From NCBI RefSeq assembly GCF_029960115.1, contig NZ_JASCOZ010000012.1, positions 1-48,950 on the forward strand: 48,950 nucleotides of DNA, in the 5' to 3' direction. Source of the DNA: Stenotrophomonas sp. PS02289 (GTDB taxonomy: Bacteria > Pseudomonadota > Gammaproteobacteria > Xanthomonadales > Xanthomonadaceae). Below are positions 24,456-32,439 of this stretch, in pieces (position 1 is the first letter of the stretch; every line of letters begins with the position of its first letter). The translations under genes and the position numbers were made by a program. The notes under the pieces were generated by a model. That model searched no databases, was not told where the DNA came from, and worked only from the letters and a program-made list of their open reading frames with translations.

Positions 24456-25931
24456 ATGGACACCGCCCCGCCCCTGGACTACGCCGCCTGTGAAAGCGCC
24501 CGCCTCGCCCGCGACGCGCGCTTCGACGGCGTGTTCTACACCGCCGTGCGCAGCACCGGCATCTACTGCCGGCCGGTCTGCCCGGCCCCGCCGCCGAAGC
24601 CGCGCAATGTGGACTACTACCCCACCGCCGCTGCCGCTGCGGCCGCCGGCTTCCGCCCGTGCCTGCGCTGTCGCCCTGAACTCGCTCCCGAAGCCCAGGA
24701 CGCGCTGCACAATGAAACCCTGCAGCGTGCGCTGGCATTGATTCACGACGGCTACCTGCAGGACGCGGCGGTCAGCGACCTGGCCGCACGCCTGGGACTG
24801 AGCGCGCGCCAGCTGCAGCGCCTCTTTGTGGCCCGGCTGGGCGCGGCCCCTGCACAGATCCATGCCACCCGCCGGCTGCTGCTGGCCAAGCAGCTGCTCA
24901 CTGAAACCGCCCTGCCGGTCACCGACGTGGCCATGGCCGCCGGCTACAACAGCCTGCGCCGCTTCAACGCCGCCTTTCTGGAAGGCTGCGGCATGCCACC
25001 CACCGCGATCCGACGGCAGCGCGGCGCACTCGACGCCGGCGCTTTGACCCTGCGCCTGGGCTACCGGCCGCCGCTGGATTTCCCGGCCATGCTGGCGTTC
25101 CTGCGTCGGCGCTGCATTCCCGGCATCGAACAGATCGGCGAAGACCGCTACCAGCGCGTGATCGGTCCGCCCGAACGGCCCTCGATCATCACCGTGACCG
25201 CCGACCCGCGCCGACCCGAGCTGCTGCTGCAGCTGGGCCAGATTGATCCACGCGCGATTCCCGGAGTGGTACGCCGGGTGCGGCGCATTTTCGACCTCGA
25301 CGCCGACCTGCGCATGGTGCATGCCAGCTTCGCGCAGGAACCGCTGCTGGCGCGGGGCGTGGCCGAACGCCCCGGCCTGCGCGTGCCCGGCGGCTGGGAT
25401 GGCTTTGAAGTGGCGGTACGCGCAGTGCTCGGCCAGCAGGTCAGCGTGGCGGCCGCGATCACCCTGGCCCGGCGCGTGGTGGACCGCTTCGGCGGCGTGC
25501 TGGACGGCATGCCGGAAGGTCTGGACCGCGAGTTCCCGACACCCGCGCAGCTGGCCGACGCGCCACTGGAATCCATCGGCCTGCCGCGTTCGCGGGCGGC
25601 GACGGTGCGCGCCGTCGCCACCGCCGTCGCCGAAGGGCGACTGGACTTCGCCGCCGGCCAGCGCCTGGATGGCTTCATTGAACGCTGCGTCGCCCTGCCT
25701 GGCATCGGCCCCTGGACCGCGCATTACATCGCGCTGCGCGCGCTGGGCCTGCCCGATGCGTTCCCGGCGGGCGACCTGGTGCTGCAGCAGGTACTCGGCC
25801 AAGGCACGCGCCTGAGCGAACGCGCCACCGAAGCCCGCTCACAGGCGTGGCGACCGTGGCGTGCCTATGCGGTGCTGCATCTGTGGCATCTGGCCACGCC
25901 GACCGTGACGACTTCAGGAGACACGAAATGA
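24456..25931 (+). CDS. Ada N-domain/AraC/AlkA fusion: alkylation-responsive regulator and glycosylase
   Basis: A 491-residue fusion. Residues 1-80 are the Ada zinc domain with Cys38, Cys42, Cys69 and Cys72 (YCRPVC and PCLRC), which in Ada accepts methyl groups from phosphotriesters. An AraC-type HTH (about 85-185, VSDLAARLGLSARQLQRLFV) follows. The rest is an AlkA-type glycosylase with an N-terminal sheet domain, the helix-hairpin-helix ALPGIGPWTAHYIALRALG and the catalytic aspartate in PAGDLVLQ (Asp440). It should excise 3-methyladenine and sense alkylation. The Ada methyltransferase domain is absent here and is supplied by the next gene, whose ATG overlaps this stop by four bases. Confidence 0.9.
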   Translation: MDTAPPLDYAACESARLARDARFDGVFYTAVRSTGIYCRPVCPAPPPKPRNVDYYPTAAAAAAAGFRPCLRCRPELAPEAQDALHNETLQRALALIHDGYLQDAAVSDLAARLGLSARQLQRLFVARLGAAPAQIHATRRLLLAKQLLTETALPVTDVAMAAGYNSLRRFNAAFLEGCGMPPTAIRRQRGALDAGALTLRLGYRPPLDFPAMLAFLRRRCIPGIEQIGEDRYQRVIGPPERPSIITVTADPRRPELLLQLGQIDPRAIPGVVRRVRRIFDLDADLRMVHASFAQEPLLARGVAERPGLRVPGGWDGFEVAVRAVLGQQVSVAAAITLARRVVDRFGGVLDGMPEGLDREFPTPAQLADAPLESIGLPRSRAATVRAVATAVAEGRLDFAAGQRLDGFIERCVALPGIGPWTAHYIALRALGLPDAFPAGDLVLQQVLGQGTRLSERATEARSQAWRPWRAYAVLHLWHLATPTVTTSGDTK

Positions 25932-26419
25932 CCTTGCTCTACGACACCTTCGACAGCCCGATTGGCGCGCTGACCGTGGCCGGCGACAGCCAGGGCATCC
26001 ACCACATCCTGTTCGAGAACAACCGCTACGACGCCAAGGGCCGCGAACGTTGGCAACGCGACGCCCATGCGCTGCGCGATGCACGCACCCAACTGCTGCA
26101 GTTCCTGCATGGCCAGCGCACCACGTTCGAACTGCCGCTGGCACCGCATGGCACCGATTTCCAGCTGCGGGTGTGGAAGGCGCTGGCGGATATTCCGTTC
26201 GGCCAGACCTGGAGCTACGTGCAGCTGGCCCGCCACATTGGCCAACCGACCGCGAGTCGTGCGGTGGGTGCGGCCAACGGGCGCAATCCGCTGCCGATCG
26301 TGCTGCCGTGCCACCGCGTGATCGGGGCCAGCGGTGCGCTGACCGGCTTTGGCGGCGGTATTGAGACCAAGGCTGCGTTGCTGGAGCTGGAAGGCCGGGG
26401 CACGCCGTTGCTGGTGTGA
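25928..26419 (+). CDS. ogt: Methylated-DNA-protein-cysteine methyltransferase
   Basis: A 163-residue suicide repair enzyme that removes methyl groups from O6-methylguanine. The active-site motif PCHRVIG (Cys128) and the DNA-binding helix region with RAVGAANGRNPLP are intact; the N-terminal domain starts YDTFDSPIGALTV. It is a stand-alone Ogt-type protein. It starts inside the stop codon of the Ada-AlkA fusion (ATGA), so both products are made from one coupled message, together covering the functions of E. coli Ada and AlkA. Confidence 0.92.
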   Translation: MTLLYDTFDSPIGALTVAGDSQGIHHILFENNRYDAKGRERWQRDAHALRDARTQLLQFLHGQRTTFELPLAPHGTDFQLRVWKALADIPFGQTWSYVQLARHIGQPTASRAVGAANGRNPLPIVLPCHRVIGASGALTGFGGGIETKAALLELEGRGTPLLV

Positions 26420-26458
26420 TGTGCCATTGGTTGTCTTCGCGCGGTCACCCGTGCGGCC

Positions 26459-26470
26459 TATGATGGTCGG
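26459..26470 (+). promoter_or_regulatory. TATGAT -10 box 6 nt before the phosphodiesterase gene
   Basis: TATGAT at 26459-26464 matches the -10 consensus in five of six positions and is followed by six bases and the ATG at 26471. There is no purine-rich ribosome site in the gap. It predicts a leaderless transcript. No convincing -35 was found. Confidence 0.5.
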
Positions 26471-27721
26471 ATGATCTCTGTCCGCCTGACTCTGGCGATT
26501 GCCGCCACCCTCGCGCTGACCAGCTGTGCCAGCACCCCTCCCACCTCGCCGGCCTCGGCGGCGTCCACGACGGTGGCGACGCAGGCACCGAAGCTGCTGC
26601 TGGTCTCCATCGACGGCCTGCGTGCGGACATGCTCGACAAGGGCATCACCCCGAATCTGTCGCGCATCGTGCATGAGGGTGTACGCGCGCAGTACATGAC
26701 GCCGTCGTATCCCTCGCTCACGTTCCCGAACCACTACACGATCGTGACCGGGCTGCGCCCGAACCACCATGGCATCGTGCACAACAGCATGCACGAGGAC
26801 GAGCTGGGCAGTTTCAAGCTGAGCATGCGCGAGGCGGTGACCGATTCGCGCTGGTGGGGCGGCGAGCCGATCTGGGTCGGCGCGGAAAAAGCCGGCCTGC
26901 GCACGGCGATCTGGTCCTGGCCCGGCAGCGAAGCCGCCATCCAGGGCGTGCGCCCGACAAAATGGCGGATCTACGATGGCACTGTGCCATTGCCAAACCG
27001 CGTGGACGAGGTGCTGGGCTGGGTGGCGCGCGATGACGCACAAGCCCCGCGACTGGTCACGCTGTACATGGAGAACGTGGACCATGAGGGTCACCAGCAC
27101 GGACCGAACTCACCGGAGTACGCCGCAGCGGTCAAGGACGCGGATGCAGCGGTCGGTCGGCTGCTGGATGGCCTGCAGGCACGCGGCATTGCAGACACCA
27201 CCAACGTGATCGTGGTCTCCGACCATGGCATGGCACTGGTGCCGGAAGGCAACACCATCGCGGTGGAAGACATGGTCGACCCGTCGCTGGCCAAGGACGT
27301 GTCGGTGGGCCAGTCGGTGGGTTTCGCGCCGCTGCCGGGCAAGCAGGCGCAGGCGGAGAAAGCGCTGCTGGGCGCACACGCGCAGTACGACTGCTGGACC
27401 CGCGAAACGCTGCCGGCGCGCTGGCAGTACGGTTCCAATCCCCGCATCCCACCGATCATCTGCCAGATGCACGAAGGCTGGAACGCGATGCGCCGCGACC
27501 GCATCCAGGAAAAATCAGGCGAGCGCGGCTCGCACGGTTATGACAATGCCCTGCCCTCGATGCGCGCGGTGTTCATCGCCCGCGGCCCGTCGTTCAAACA
27601 AGGAGAAACCCTGCCCGGTTTCGACAACGTCGACGTGTATCCGCTGCTGACGCGACTGCTGGGGATTCCGGCTGCGCCGAACGATGGCAATCCGCAGACG
27701 CTGCTGCCTGCGTTGAAGTAA
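26471..27721 (+). CDS. Nucleotide pyrophosphatase/phosphodiesterase (NPP-type)
   Basis: A 416-residue exported enzyme of the alkaline phosphatase superfamily. The signal peptide ends in a lipobox-like LALTSCAS (Cys19). The catalytic domain has the metal-binding LVSIDGLRADM (Asp48), the nucleophile threonine in YPSLTFPNHYT (Thr84), NVDHEGHQHGP and VVSDHGM, all as in the Xanthomonas NPP whose nucleophile sits in the same SLTFPNHY motif. It probably cleaves phosphodiester or pyrophosphate bonds of nucleotides in the periplasm. It lies 51 bases after ogt with its own -10-like box. A strong terminator follows. Confidence 0.88.
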   Translation: MISVRLTLAIAATLALTSCASTPPTSPASAASTTVATQAPKLLLVSIDGLRADMLDKGITPNLSRIVHEGVRAQYMTPSYPSLTFPNHYTIVTGLRPNHHGIVHNSMHEDELGSFKLSMREAVTDSRWWGGEPIWVGAEKAGLRTAIWSWPGSEAAIQGVRPTKWRIYDGTVPLPNRVDEVLGWVARDDAQAPRLVTLYMENVDHEGHQHGPNSPEYAAAVKDADAAVGRLLDGLQARGIADTTNVIVVSDHGMALVPEGNTIAVEDMVDPSLAKDVSVGQSVGFAPLPGKQAQAEKALLGAHAQYDCWTRETLPARWQYGSNPRIPPIICQMHEGWNAMRRDRIQEKSGERGSHGYDNALPSMRAVFIARGPSFKQGETLPGFDNVDVYPLLTRLLGIPAAPNDGNPQTLLPALK

Positions 27722-27732
27722 CCGCGCGCCAA

Positions 27733-27765
27733 TAAAAAAAACGCGGCGCAAGCGCCGCGTTTTTC
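27733..27765. terminator. Bidirectional terminator between convergent genes
   Basis: Arms ACGCGGCGC (27741-27749) and GCGCCGCGT (27752-27760) with an AA loop, preceded by a run of A and followed by a run of T, so it can act on both strands. It separates the phosphodiesterase gene from the convergent THX gene. Confidence 0.88.
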
Positions 27766-27783
27766 TCGACCGATCCAGATGGA

Positions 27784-27966
27784 TCAGCTGGCCTTGGCCA
27801 CAGCCTTCTTGGCAACGGCCTTCTTTGCCGGAGCCTTGGCCACGGTCTTCTTGGCGACCGGCGCAGCTGCGCCCACGGCCACCTTGCTCACGCTGTGCGA
27901 GCGCGAATTGCCATAGCTGGCGTTGTAGCGCTTGCCCTTGGCGGTCTTGCGGTCACCCTTACCCAT
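27784..27966 (-). CDS. Ribosomal protein THX with a histone-H1-like tail
   Basis: A 60-residue basic protein. The first half (MGKGDRKTAKGKRYNASYGN) matches bTHX, the small 30S-subunit protein known from Thermus that sits in the head of the subunit. The second half is an Ala/Lys/Val tail of KKAVAKK- and KKTVAK-type repeats, as in bacterial histone-H1-like proteins. Thermus THX is only about 26 residues, so the tail is an extension of unknown role. It has a good ribosome site (AAGGAG, about 8 bases before the ATG) and codon use like its neighbours. Confidence 0.82.
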   Translation of the reverse strand: MGKGDRKTAKGKRYNASYGNSRSHSVSKVAVGAAAPVAKKTVAKAPAKKAVAKKAVAKAS

Positions 27967-28076
27967 GTCGTCAACTCCTTAAAGTCTGAATACTGATTAC
28001 CCCGTACGGACACGGGTTCGGCAAGTCGGTCAGTTTTGACCGCCCTGCGCACGATCGGAAAGACTATCACACGGCC

Positions 28077-28490
28077 TCAATGCGCACAGCTGGCGTCGTG
28101 GACGTGGCCATGGTTGAGGCGCAGATTCACCAGGTGGGCGACACCCACCAGCACCCCACCCAGGGTCATCACGATCGCGTGCGGGACCGCCGAATGATGC
28201 AGCGGGTCGTACAGCAGCCCTGCCCACAGGGCCACCAGGCCCGGCACCAGAAAACCCAGCGCGCGCAGGGCACCGTGGCGGCGGTAGCCCCATACCAGGC
28301 TGAACAGCCCCAGCAGGGTCACGAAGCACACCAGGGCCAGTTCCACCCCGTCGCTCATCCACACCGACAGGCCCAACGACGGGGCCGCCGCCAGCAGTAC
28401 CGGCAGCACCGCGCAGTGCACCGCACACAGCAGCGAACCGGTCGCACCAAAACGATCAAGTAGATGACGAAGGCGGGCAAACAGGGGCAT
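28077..28490 (-). CDS. MerC-domain membrane protein next to a Zur-type operator
   Basis: A 137-residue integral membrane protein with four hydrophobic segments. The first carries the MerC cysteine pair in SLLCAVHCAVLPV (Cys22, Cys26). Other possible metal ligands are His98-His99 and a His/Cys-rich C-terminus (NHGHVHDASCAH). MerC proteins transport mercuric ions in some operons, but no merR, merT, merP or merA is present here. It is divergent from a ZnuD-like zinc receptor, and a Zur-box-like site lies 25 bases before its start, so a role in zinc handling is more likely. The ATG at 28490 has GGAAG upstream; a longer frame to 28691 would run through both operators. Confidence 0.8.
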   Translation of the reverse strand: MPLFARLRHLLDRFGATGSLLCAVHCAVLPVLLAAAPSLGLSVWMSDGVELALVCFVTLLGLFSLVWGYRRHGALRALGFLVPGLVALWAGLLYDPLHHSAVPHAIVMTLGGVLVGVAHLVNLRLNHGHVHDASCAH

Positions 28491-28514
28491 GACTTCCAGC
28501 AGGGTCGGCGAGGC

Positions 28515-28537
28515 GATATGGAATAATATAACATCAA
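28515..28537. promoter_or_regulatory. Zur box between merC-like and znuD-like genes
   Basis: A 23-bp AT-rich near-palindrome whose core is ATAATATAACAT (28523-28534). Compared by eye with the E. coli znu operator (core TGTTATAATATAACA), it agrees at about 17 of 23 positions. It lies 25 bases before the MerC-like start codon and 129 bases before the receptor start, and stands out against GC-rich surroundings. Zur with zinc would repress from here. Confidence 0.65.
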
Positions 28538-28625
28538 TCCTGACGCACACCCCTTCCGGGTGTTCCACCCCTGTCACCCACCGTCCCAGACCGGGCCGGA
28601 AACGACAGGAAAGCTGCGCCAACTC

Positions 28626-28644
28626 ATTGATACATTGTAACAAT
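28626..28644 (+). promoter_or_regulatory. Second Zur-like palindrome over the receptor promoter
   Basis: ATTGATACATTGTAACAAT is an imperfect 19-bp palindrome. Its TTGxTA and TAxCAA half-sites follow the Zur pattern. It contains TACATT (28632-28637), which is a plausible -10 for the receptor gene starting at 28666. A repressor bound here would block that promoter. Confidence 0.45.
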
Positions 28645-28665
28645 TTGACTGACGGACCCCATTCC

Positions 28666-30858
28666 ATGCGCTCTCCCCGCCCCCTGCTCACTCCGCACGC
28701 GCTGTCCCTCGCGCTCGCCGTTGCCCTCGTTCCTGCCTTCGCCAGCGCCGCTGAAGACGGCGGTCATCCTGACCGCCACCTGACGGAATTGACCACTGTG
28801 AAGGTGACCGCCTCGCCCCTGCAGGGTGACGCCGAATCCCTGGCCCGTCCGGTCGAGGTGCTCGCGGGCGAGCGTCTGGACGAACAGAAGGCGGGCACCC
28901 TGGGCGAAACCGTTGCCAAGCTGCCTGGCGTGCAGACCACCTCGTTCGGCCCGGGTGTAGGCCGCCCGATCATCCGCGGTCAGGAAGGCCCGCGCGTGCA
29001 GGTGCTTTCCAATGGTGTCGGCAATCTCGATGCCTCCACGGTCAGTGCCGACCATGCCACCAGCATCGAGCCGTTCCTGGCCGACCAGGTGGAAGTCCTC
29101 AAGGGCCCGGCCACCCTGCTGTTCGGCAGCGGTGCCATCGGCGGCGCAGTGAATGTCGTGGATGGCCGCATTGCCAGCGAAATCCCGGACCGTCCGCTGA
29201 GCGGCCGCGCCGAACTGCGCGGCAACTCGGTCAATGACGAGCGCAGCGGCATGTTCCGCCTCGATGGTGTCAGCGGCAACGTGGTCCTGCATGTGGACGG
29301 CCTGGTCCGCAATGGCGACGACTACCGCATTCCCGGCTACGCCGTGGTCGATGGCCTGGAAGACCACAGCGGTCATGACCATGACGAAGCCGACGCCGAT
29401 GAGCCGCGCCGCGGTCGCCTCGACAACAGCTCCATCCGCACCCGCGCCGGCGGCGTCGGTGCCACCTGGCTGGGTGAAGGCGGCTACTTCGGTGCCTCGG
29501 CCAGCACCTACCGCACCAATTACGGCATTCCCAATGGCGCGCACGTGCACGCCGCCGACGACGACCACGATCATGACGACCATGACCATGGCGACGAGGA
29601 GGAAGGCGACGAACATGATGTGCGCATCGACATGGTGCAGAACCGCTTCGACGTGAAGGGCGGCATCTACAACCCGGTGTCGTTCCTGAAGAACATCAAC
29701 GTCCGCGCCGGCTACACCGACTACGAACACACCGAGCTGGAAGCGGGCACGCCTTCCACTCGCTTCACCAACCGCGGCATCGAAGGTCGCGTGGAAGCGA
29801 CCCAGCAGCAGATCGGCGGCTGGGACGGGGCCTTCGGCCTGCAGTTCGGCCATACCGATTTCGGTGCGATCGGCGAAGAGGCCTTCGTGCCGAACACCGG
29901 CACCGAAAGCCTGGGCGTGTTCGTGCTGCAGGAAAAGCAGTTCGGTCCGCTGAAGGTGGAACTGGGTGCCCGCCAGGACAAGGTCAAGCTCGATCCCACC
30001 GGCGATTACCGCAAGCGCGACTTCGACGCGACCAACCTGTCGGCCGCCGGCATCTGGAAGCTGACCGATGGCGTCGACCTGCGCTTCGGCATCGACAGCT
30101 CCGAGCGTGCGCCCACCACCGAGGAGCTGTACGCCGCCGGTGCGCATATCGCCACCCGTTCGCTGGAGATCGGCGATGCCAACCTGAAGACCGAACGCGG
30201 CCAGCGCGTGGAACTGGGCATTCATACCCACAGCGACCTGGTCGATTTCTCCGCATCGATCTACCAGACCAAGTTCAAGGACTTCATCTATCTGGCGGAT
30301 ACCGGCGTGGTCGAAGACCTGCCGGTTCGACTGTGGACCCAGCAGGACGCCACCTTCAAGGGTGCCGAAGCCGAAGCGCTGTTCCACCTGTTCGAGGGCG
30401 GCGCAGGTGACTGGGATCTGCGCGTGTTCGGCGACTACGTCAAGGCCGAACTGGATGGCAGCGGCAGCCGCAGCGTCGACATCGCCGTGCCGCATGGCGA
30501 CCACAACCACAACTACACCGTGGACATTGCCAACAGCGGCTACCTGCCCCGCATCTCCCCCGCGCGCGTTGGTGCCGACCTGCGCTGGTCGAAGGATGGC
30601 TGGCGCGCCTCTGTCGGCGCGGTGCGTTACAGCAGCCAGAAGGATGTGGCCCAGAACGAAGAACCCAGCGACGGCTACACCCTGGTCGATGCGCACCTGG
30701 CCTACCGCTGGGACCGCAACGACAGCAACAGCTACGAGTTCTTCCTGGACGGCAGCAACCTGACCAACCGCGAAGCCCGCCCGCACACCTCGCTGCTGCG
30801 TGATTACACCCCGCTGCCGGGCCGCGGCGTCGCGTTCGGCATCCGCGCGTATTTCTGA
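28666..30858 (+). CDS. znuD: TonB-dependent zinc receptor, ZnuD-like
   Basis: A 730-residue outer-membrane receptor: signal peptide (about 1-30), a plug domain (45-160, with GVQTTSFGPGVGRPIIRGQEGPR in parts, and VEVLKGPATLLFGSGAIGGAVNVVDG), and a beta-barrel ending in FGIRAYF with a terminal aromatic. Histidine/aspartate-rich segments near residues 231 (DHSGHDHDEAD), 291-315 (HVHAADDDHDHDDHDHGDEE) and 610 (HGDHNHN) are typical of ZnuD, where such loops capture zinc. Two Zur-like sites precede it. Energy would come from TonB-ExbBD, not encoded here. The ATG at 28666 gives a clean signal peptide. Confidence 0.87.
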   Translation: MRSPRPLLTPHALSLALAVALVPAFASAAEDGGHPDRHLTELTTVKVTASPLQGDAESLARPVEVLAGERLDEQKAGTLGETVAKLPGVQTTSFGPGVGRPIIRGQEGPRVQVLSNGVGNLDASTVSADHATSIEPFLADQVEVLKGPATLLFGSGAIGGAVNVVDGRIASEIPDRPLSGRAELRGNSVNDERSGMFRLDGVSGNVVLHVDGLVRNGDDYRIPGYAVVDGLEDHSGHDHDEADADEPRRGRLDNSSIRTRAGGVGATWLGEGGYFGASASTYRTNYGIPNGAHVHAADDDHDHDDHDHGDEEEGDEHDVRIDMVQNRFDVKGGIYNPVSFLKNINVRAGYTDYEHTELEAGTPSTRFTNRGIEGRVEATQQQIGGWDGAFGLQFGHTDFGAIGEEAFVPNTGTESLGVFVLQEKQFGPLKVELGARQDKVKLDPTGDYRKRDFDATNLSAAGIWKLTDGVDLRFGIDSSERAPTTEELYAAGAHIATRSLEIGDANLKTERGQRVELGIHTHSDLVDFSASIYQTKFKDFIYLADTGVVEDLPVRLWTQQDATFKGAEAEALFHLFEGGAGDWDLRVFGDYVKAELDGSGSRSVDIAVPHGDHNHNYTVDIANSGYLPRISPARVGADLRWSKDGWRASVGAVRYSSQKDVAQNEEPSDGYTLVDAHLAYRWDRNDSNSYEFFLDGSNLTNREARPHTSLLRDYTPLPGRGVAFGIRAYF

Positions 30859-30888
30859 TCCCTCCCTGGGTCTTTGGATACACCCTTA

Positions 30889-30913
30889 GGGGGCCGCAAG
30901 GCCCCCTTTTTTT
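30889..30913 (+). terminator. Terminator after the zinc receptor gene
   Basis: Arms GGGGGCC (30889-30895) and GGCCCCC (30900-30906), GCAA tetraloop, then a run of seven T. It lies 31 bases past the stop codon. Confidence 0.9.
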
Positions 30914-30976
30914 GGCTTCGCCCGCGACCACAGTCTCCTGGATGAGTCACGAGGTAGCATCGGTCGACACCCGCCG

Positions 30977-30982
30977 TACAAT
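30977..30982 (+). promoter_or_regulatory. -10-like TACAAT before the MFS gene
   Basis: TACAAT matches five of six positions of the -10 consensus and lies 29 bases before the ATG at 31011. No strong -35 partner was found at 17 bases. Confidence 0.35.
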
Positions 30983-31010
30983 CAGTCCACCTCCCCGCCG
31001 GAGTACCCGC

Positions 31011-32234
31011 ATGGCCCCCGCTTCTCCTGCCCCGCGCATGCACTGGGGTCTGCTGGTTGCCGCTTCTGCGATCCTGATGGTGACCATGGGCGTGCGCCAG
31101 ACCTCCGGGCTGTACGTCGACCCGATTCATCGCAGTACCGGGGTCAGCATCGTTGAGATCAGCTTTGCCCTGGCGATCGGGCAATTTGTCTGGGGCGCGG
31201 TGCAGCCGGTATTCGGTGCGGTGGCCGACCAGCGCGGTGCGTGGCCGGTGCTGCTGGCCGGTACCGTGTTGCTGGTGGCGGGTCTGCTGCTGGCACCGTT
31301 GCTGACCAGCCCGCTGGGGCTCAGCTTCACCCTCGGGCTATTGATGGCTGCCGGTGCGGGGGCCGGCAGCTTCTCCGTGCTGATCGGGGCTACAGCGCAC
31401 CGTCTGCCTGCGCAGAAGCGCTCATTCGCCGCCGGATTGATCAACGCCGGCGGTTCGCTCGGCCAATTCGTCTTCGCCCCGCTGGTGCAGTGGGTGATCA
31501 GCACTGCCGGCTGGGCGCGGGCGATGTGGGTGATGGCCGCCGCCGCGCTGCTGTCATTGCCGATGGCCTGGCCACTGCGCCGTCGCGCGGGTGACCACGC
31601 GATCACCGCAGTGGAGGAAGACGGGGGCCTGCGCGCGCAACTGCAGCTCGCTGTGCGCAACCGCAGCTACTGGTACCTGCACATCGGCTTTTTCACCTGT
31701 GGCCTGCACATCGCCTTCCTGGTCACGCACCTGCCCGGCGAGATCGCGCTGTGTGGTCTGTCACCGACGGTGGCGTCCACGTCCATCGCGCTGATCGGGC
31801 TGTTCAACATCGCCGGCAGCCTGCTGGTCGGTGCGCTCGGCCAGCGCTATCGGATGAAGTACCTGCTGTTCTGGATGTACGCCAGCCGTGCGGTGATGAT
31901 CGGGCTGTATCTGCTGGCTCCGCCGACCCCGCTCACGTTCTACCTGTTCGCGGCGGCGCTCGGATTTACCTGGCTGGCGACGGTACCGCCTACGGCGGGG
32001 CTGGTGGGCAAGTTGTTCGGGCCGCGCTATCTGGGCACGTTGTTCGGGCTGACGCTGTTGTCGCATCAGCTGGGCGGGTTCTTTGGGGCTTGGCTCGGTG
32101 GGTTGGCGCTGGCGCACTCGGGCAGCTATGTGTGGATGTGGTATGCGGACATGGCATTGGCGGCCGTGGCGGCCGTGGTGAACCTGCCGATCCGGGAAGC
32201 GCCTTATGGGTGTCATGCGGTGGGTGCGCGGTGA
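31011..32234 (+). CDS. MFS transporter
   Basis: A 407-residue member of the major facilitator superfamily with about 12 hydrophobic segments. The family loop between helices 2 and 3 reads GAVADQRGAWPVL, and a cytoplasmic loop carries RRRAGDHAITAVEEDGG. The substrate is not evident. The ATG at 31011 has GGAG 8 bases upstream; earlier in-frame starts back to 30912 fall in the terminator of the previous gene. It stands alone between that terminator and a repeat-bearing gap. Confidence 0.85.
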   Translation: MAPASPAPRMHWGLLVAASAILMVTMGVRQTSGLYVDPIHRSTGVSIVEISFALAIGQFVWGAVQPVFGAVADQRGAWPVLLAGTVLLVAGLLLAPLLTSPLGLSFTLGLLMAAGAGAGSFSVLIGATAHRLPAQKRSFAAGLINAGGSLGQFVFAPLVQWVISTAGWARAMWVMAAAALLSLPMAWPLRRRAGDHAITAVEEDGGLRAQLQLAVRNRSYWYLHIGFFTCGLHIAFLVTHLPGEIALCGLSPTVASTSIALIGLFNIAGSLLVGALGQRYRMKYLLFWMYASRAVMIGLYLLAPPTPLTFYLFAAALGFTWLATVPPTAGLVGKLFGPRYLGTLFGLTLLSHQLGGFFGAWLGGLALAHSGSYVWMWYADMALAAVAAVVNLPIREAPYGCHAVGAR

Positions 32235-32263
32235 CGGGGGTGGCGTATTGGGTTGGACGCATG

Positions 32264-32402
32264 ATGTCGATTTGACGTTCATGCGTTAAAGAACGCCGGG
32301 GTTTTCACGGCCGTCGTCTGTCGACCGACGCTACCCGGACCACGTGCTTTTGACTTGCCATGGCCGCTGACGCACTGTCGATCGCGGGTCGGGGTGGGCC
32401 GG
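32264..32402. repeat. Dispersed intergenic repeat, copy 2
   Basis: Second copy of the unit at 137-306. The block 32304-32335 is identical to 176-207; flanking parts align with mismatches (ATGCGTTA at the left, GGGTCGGGGTGGG at the right). It lacks the 32-nt segment found in copy 1. It fills most of the gap between the MFS gene and the TetR regulator. Confidence 0.75.
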
Positions 32403-32439
32403 CTTCACGCGGTTTTACCCGATCAGTCGGCTTGATGCG

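Noticed and set aside
28077..28490. Mercury-resistance operon
   Set aside because: The only mer-like gene is MerC; merR, merT, merP and merA are absent, and the promoter contains a Zur-like site.
28624..30786. 720-residue open frame opposite the zinc receptor gene
   Set aside because: Antisense to a receptor with clear plug and barrel features; no recognisable domain.
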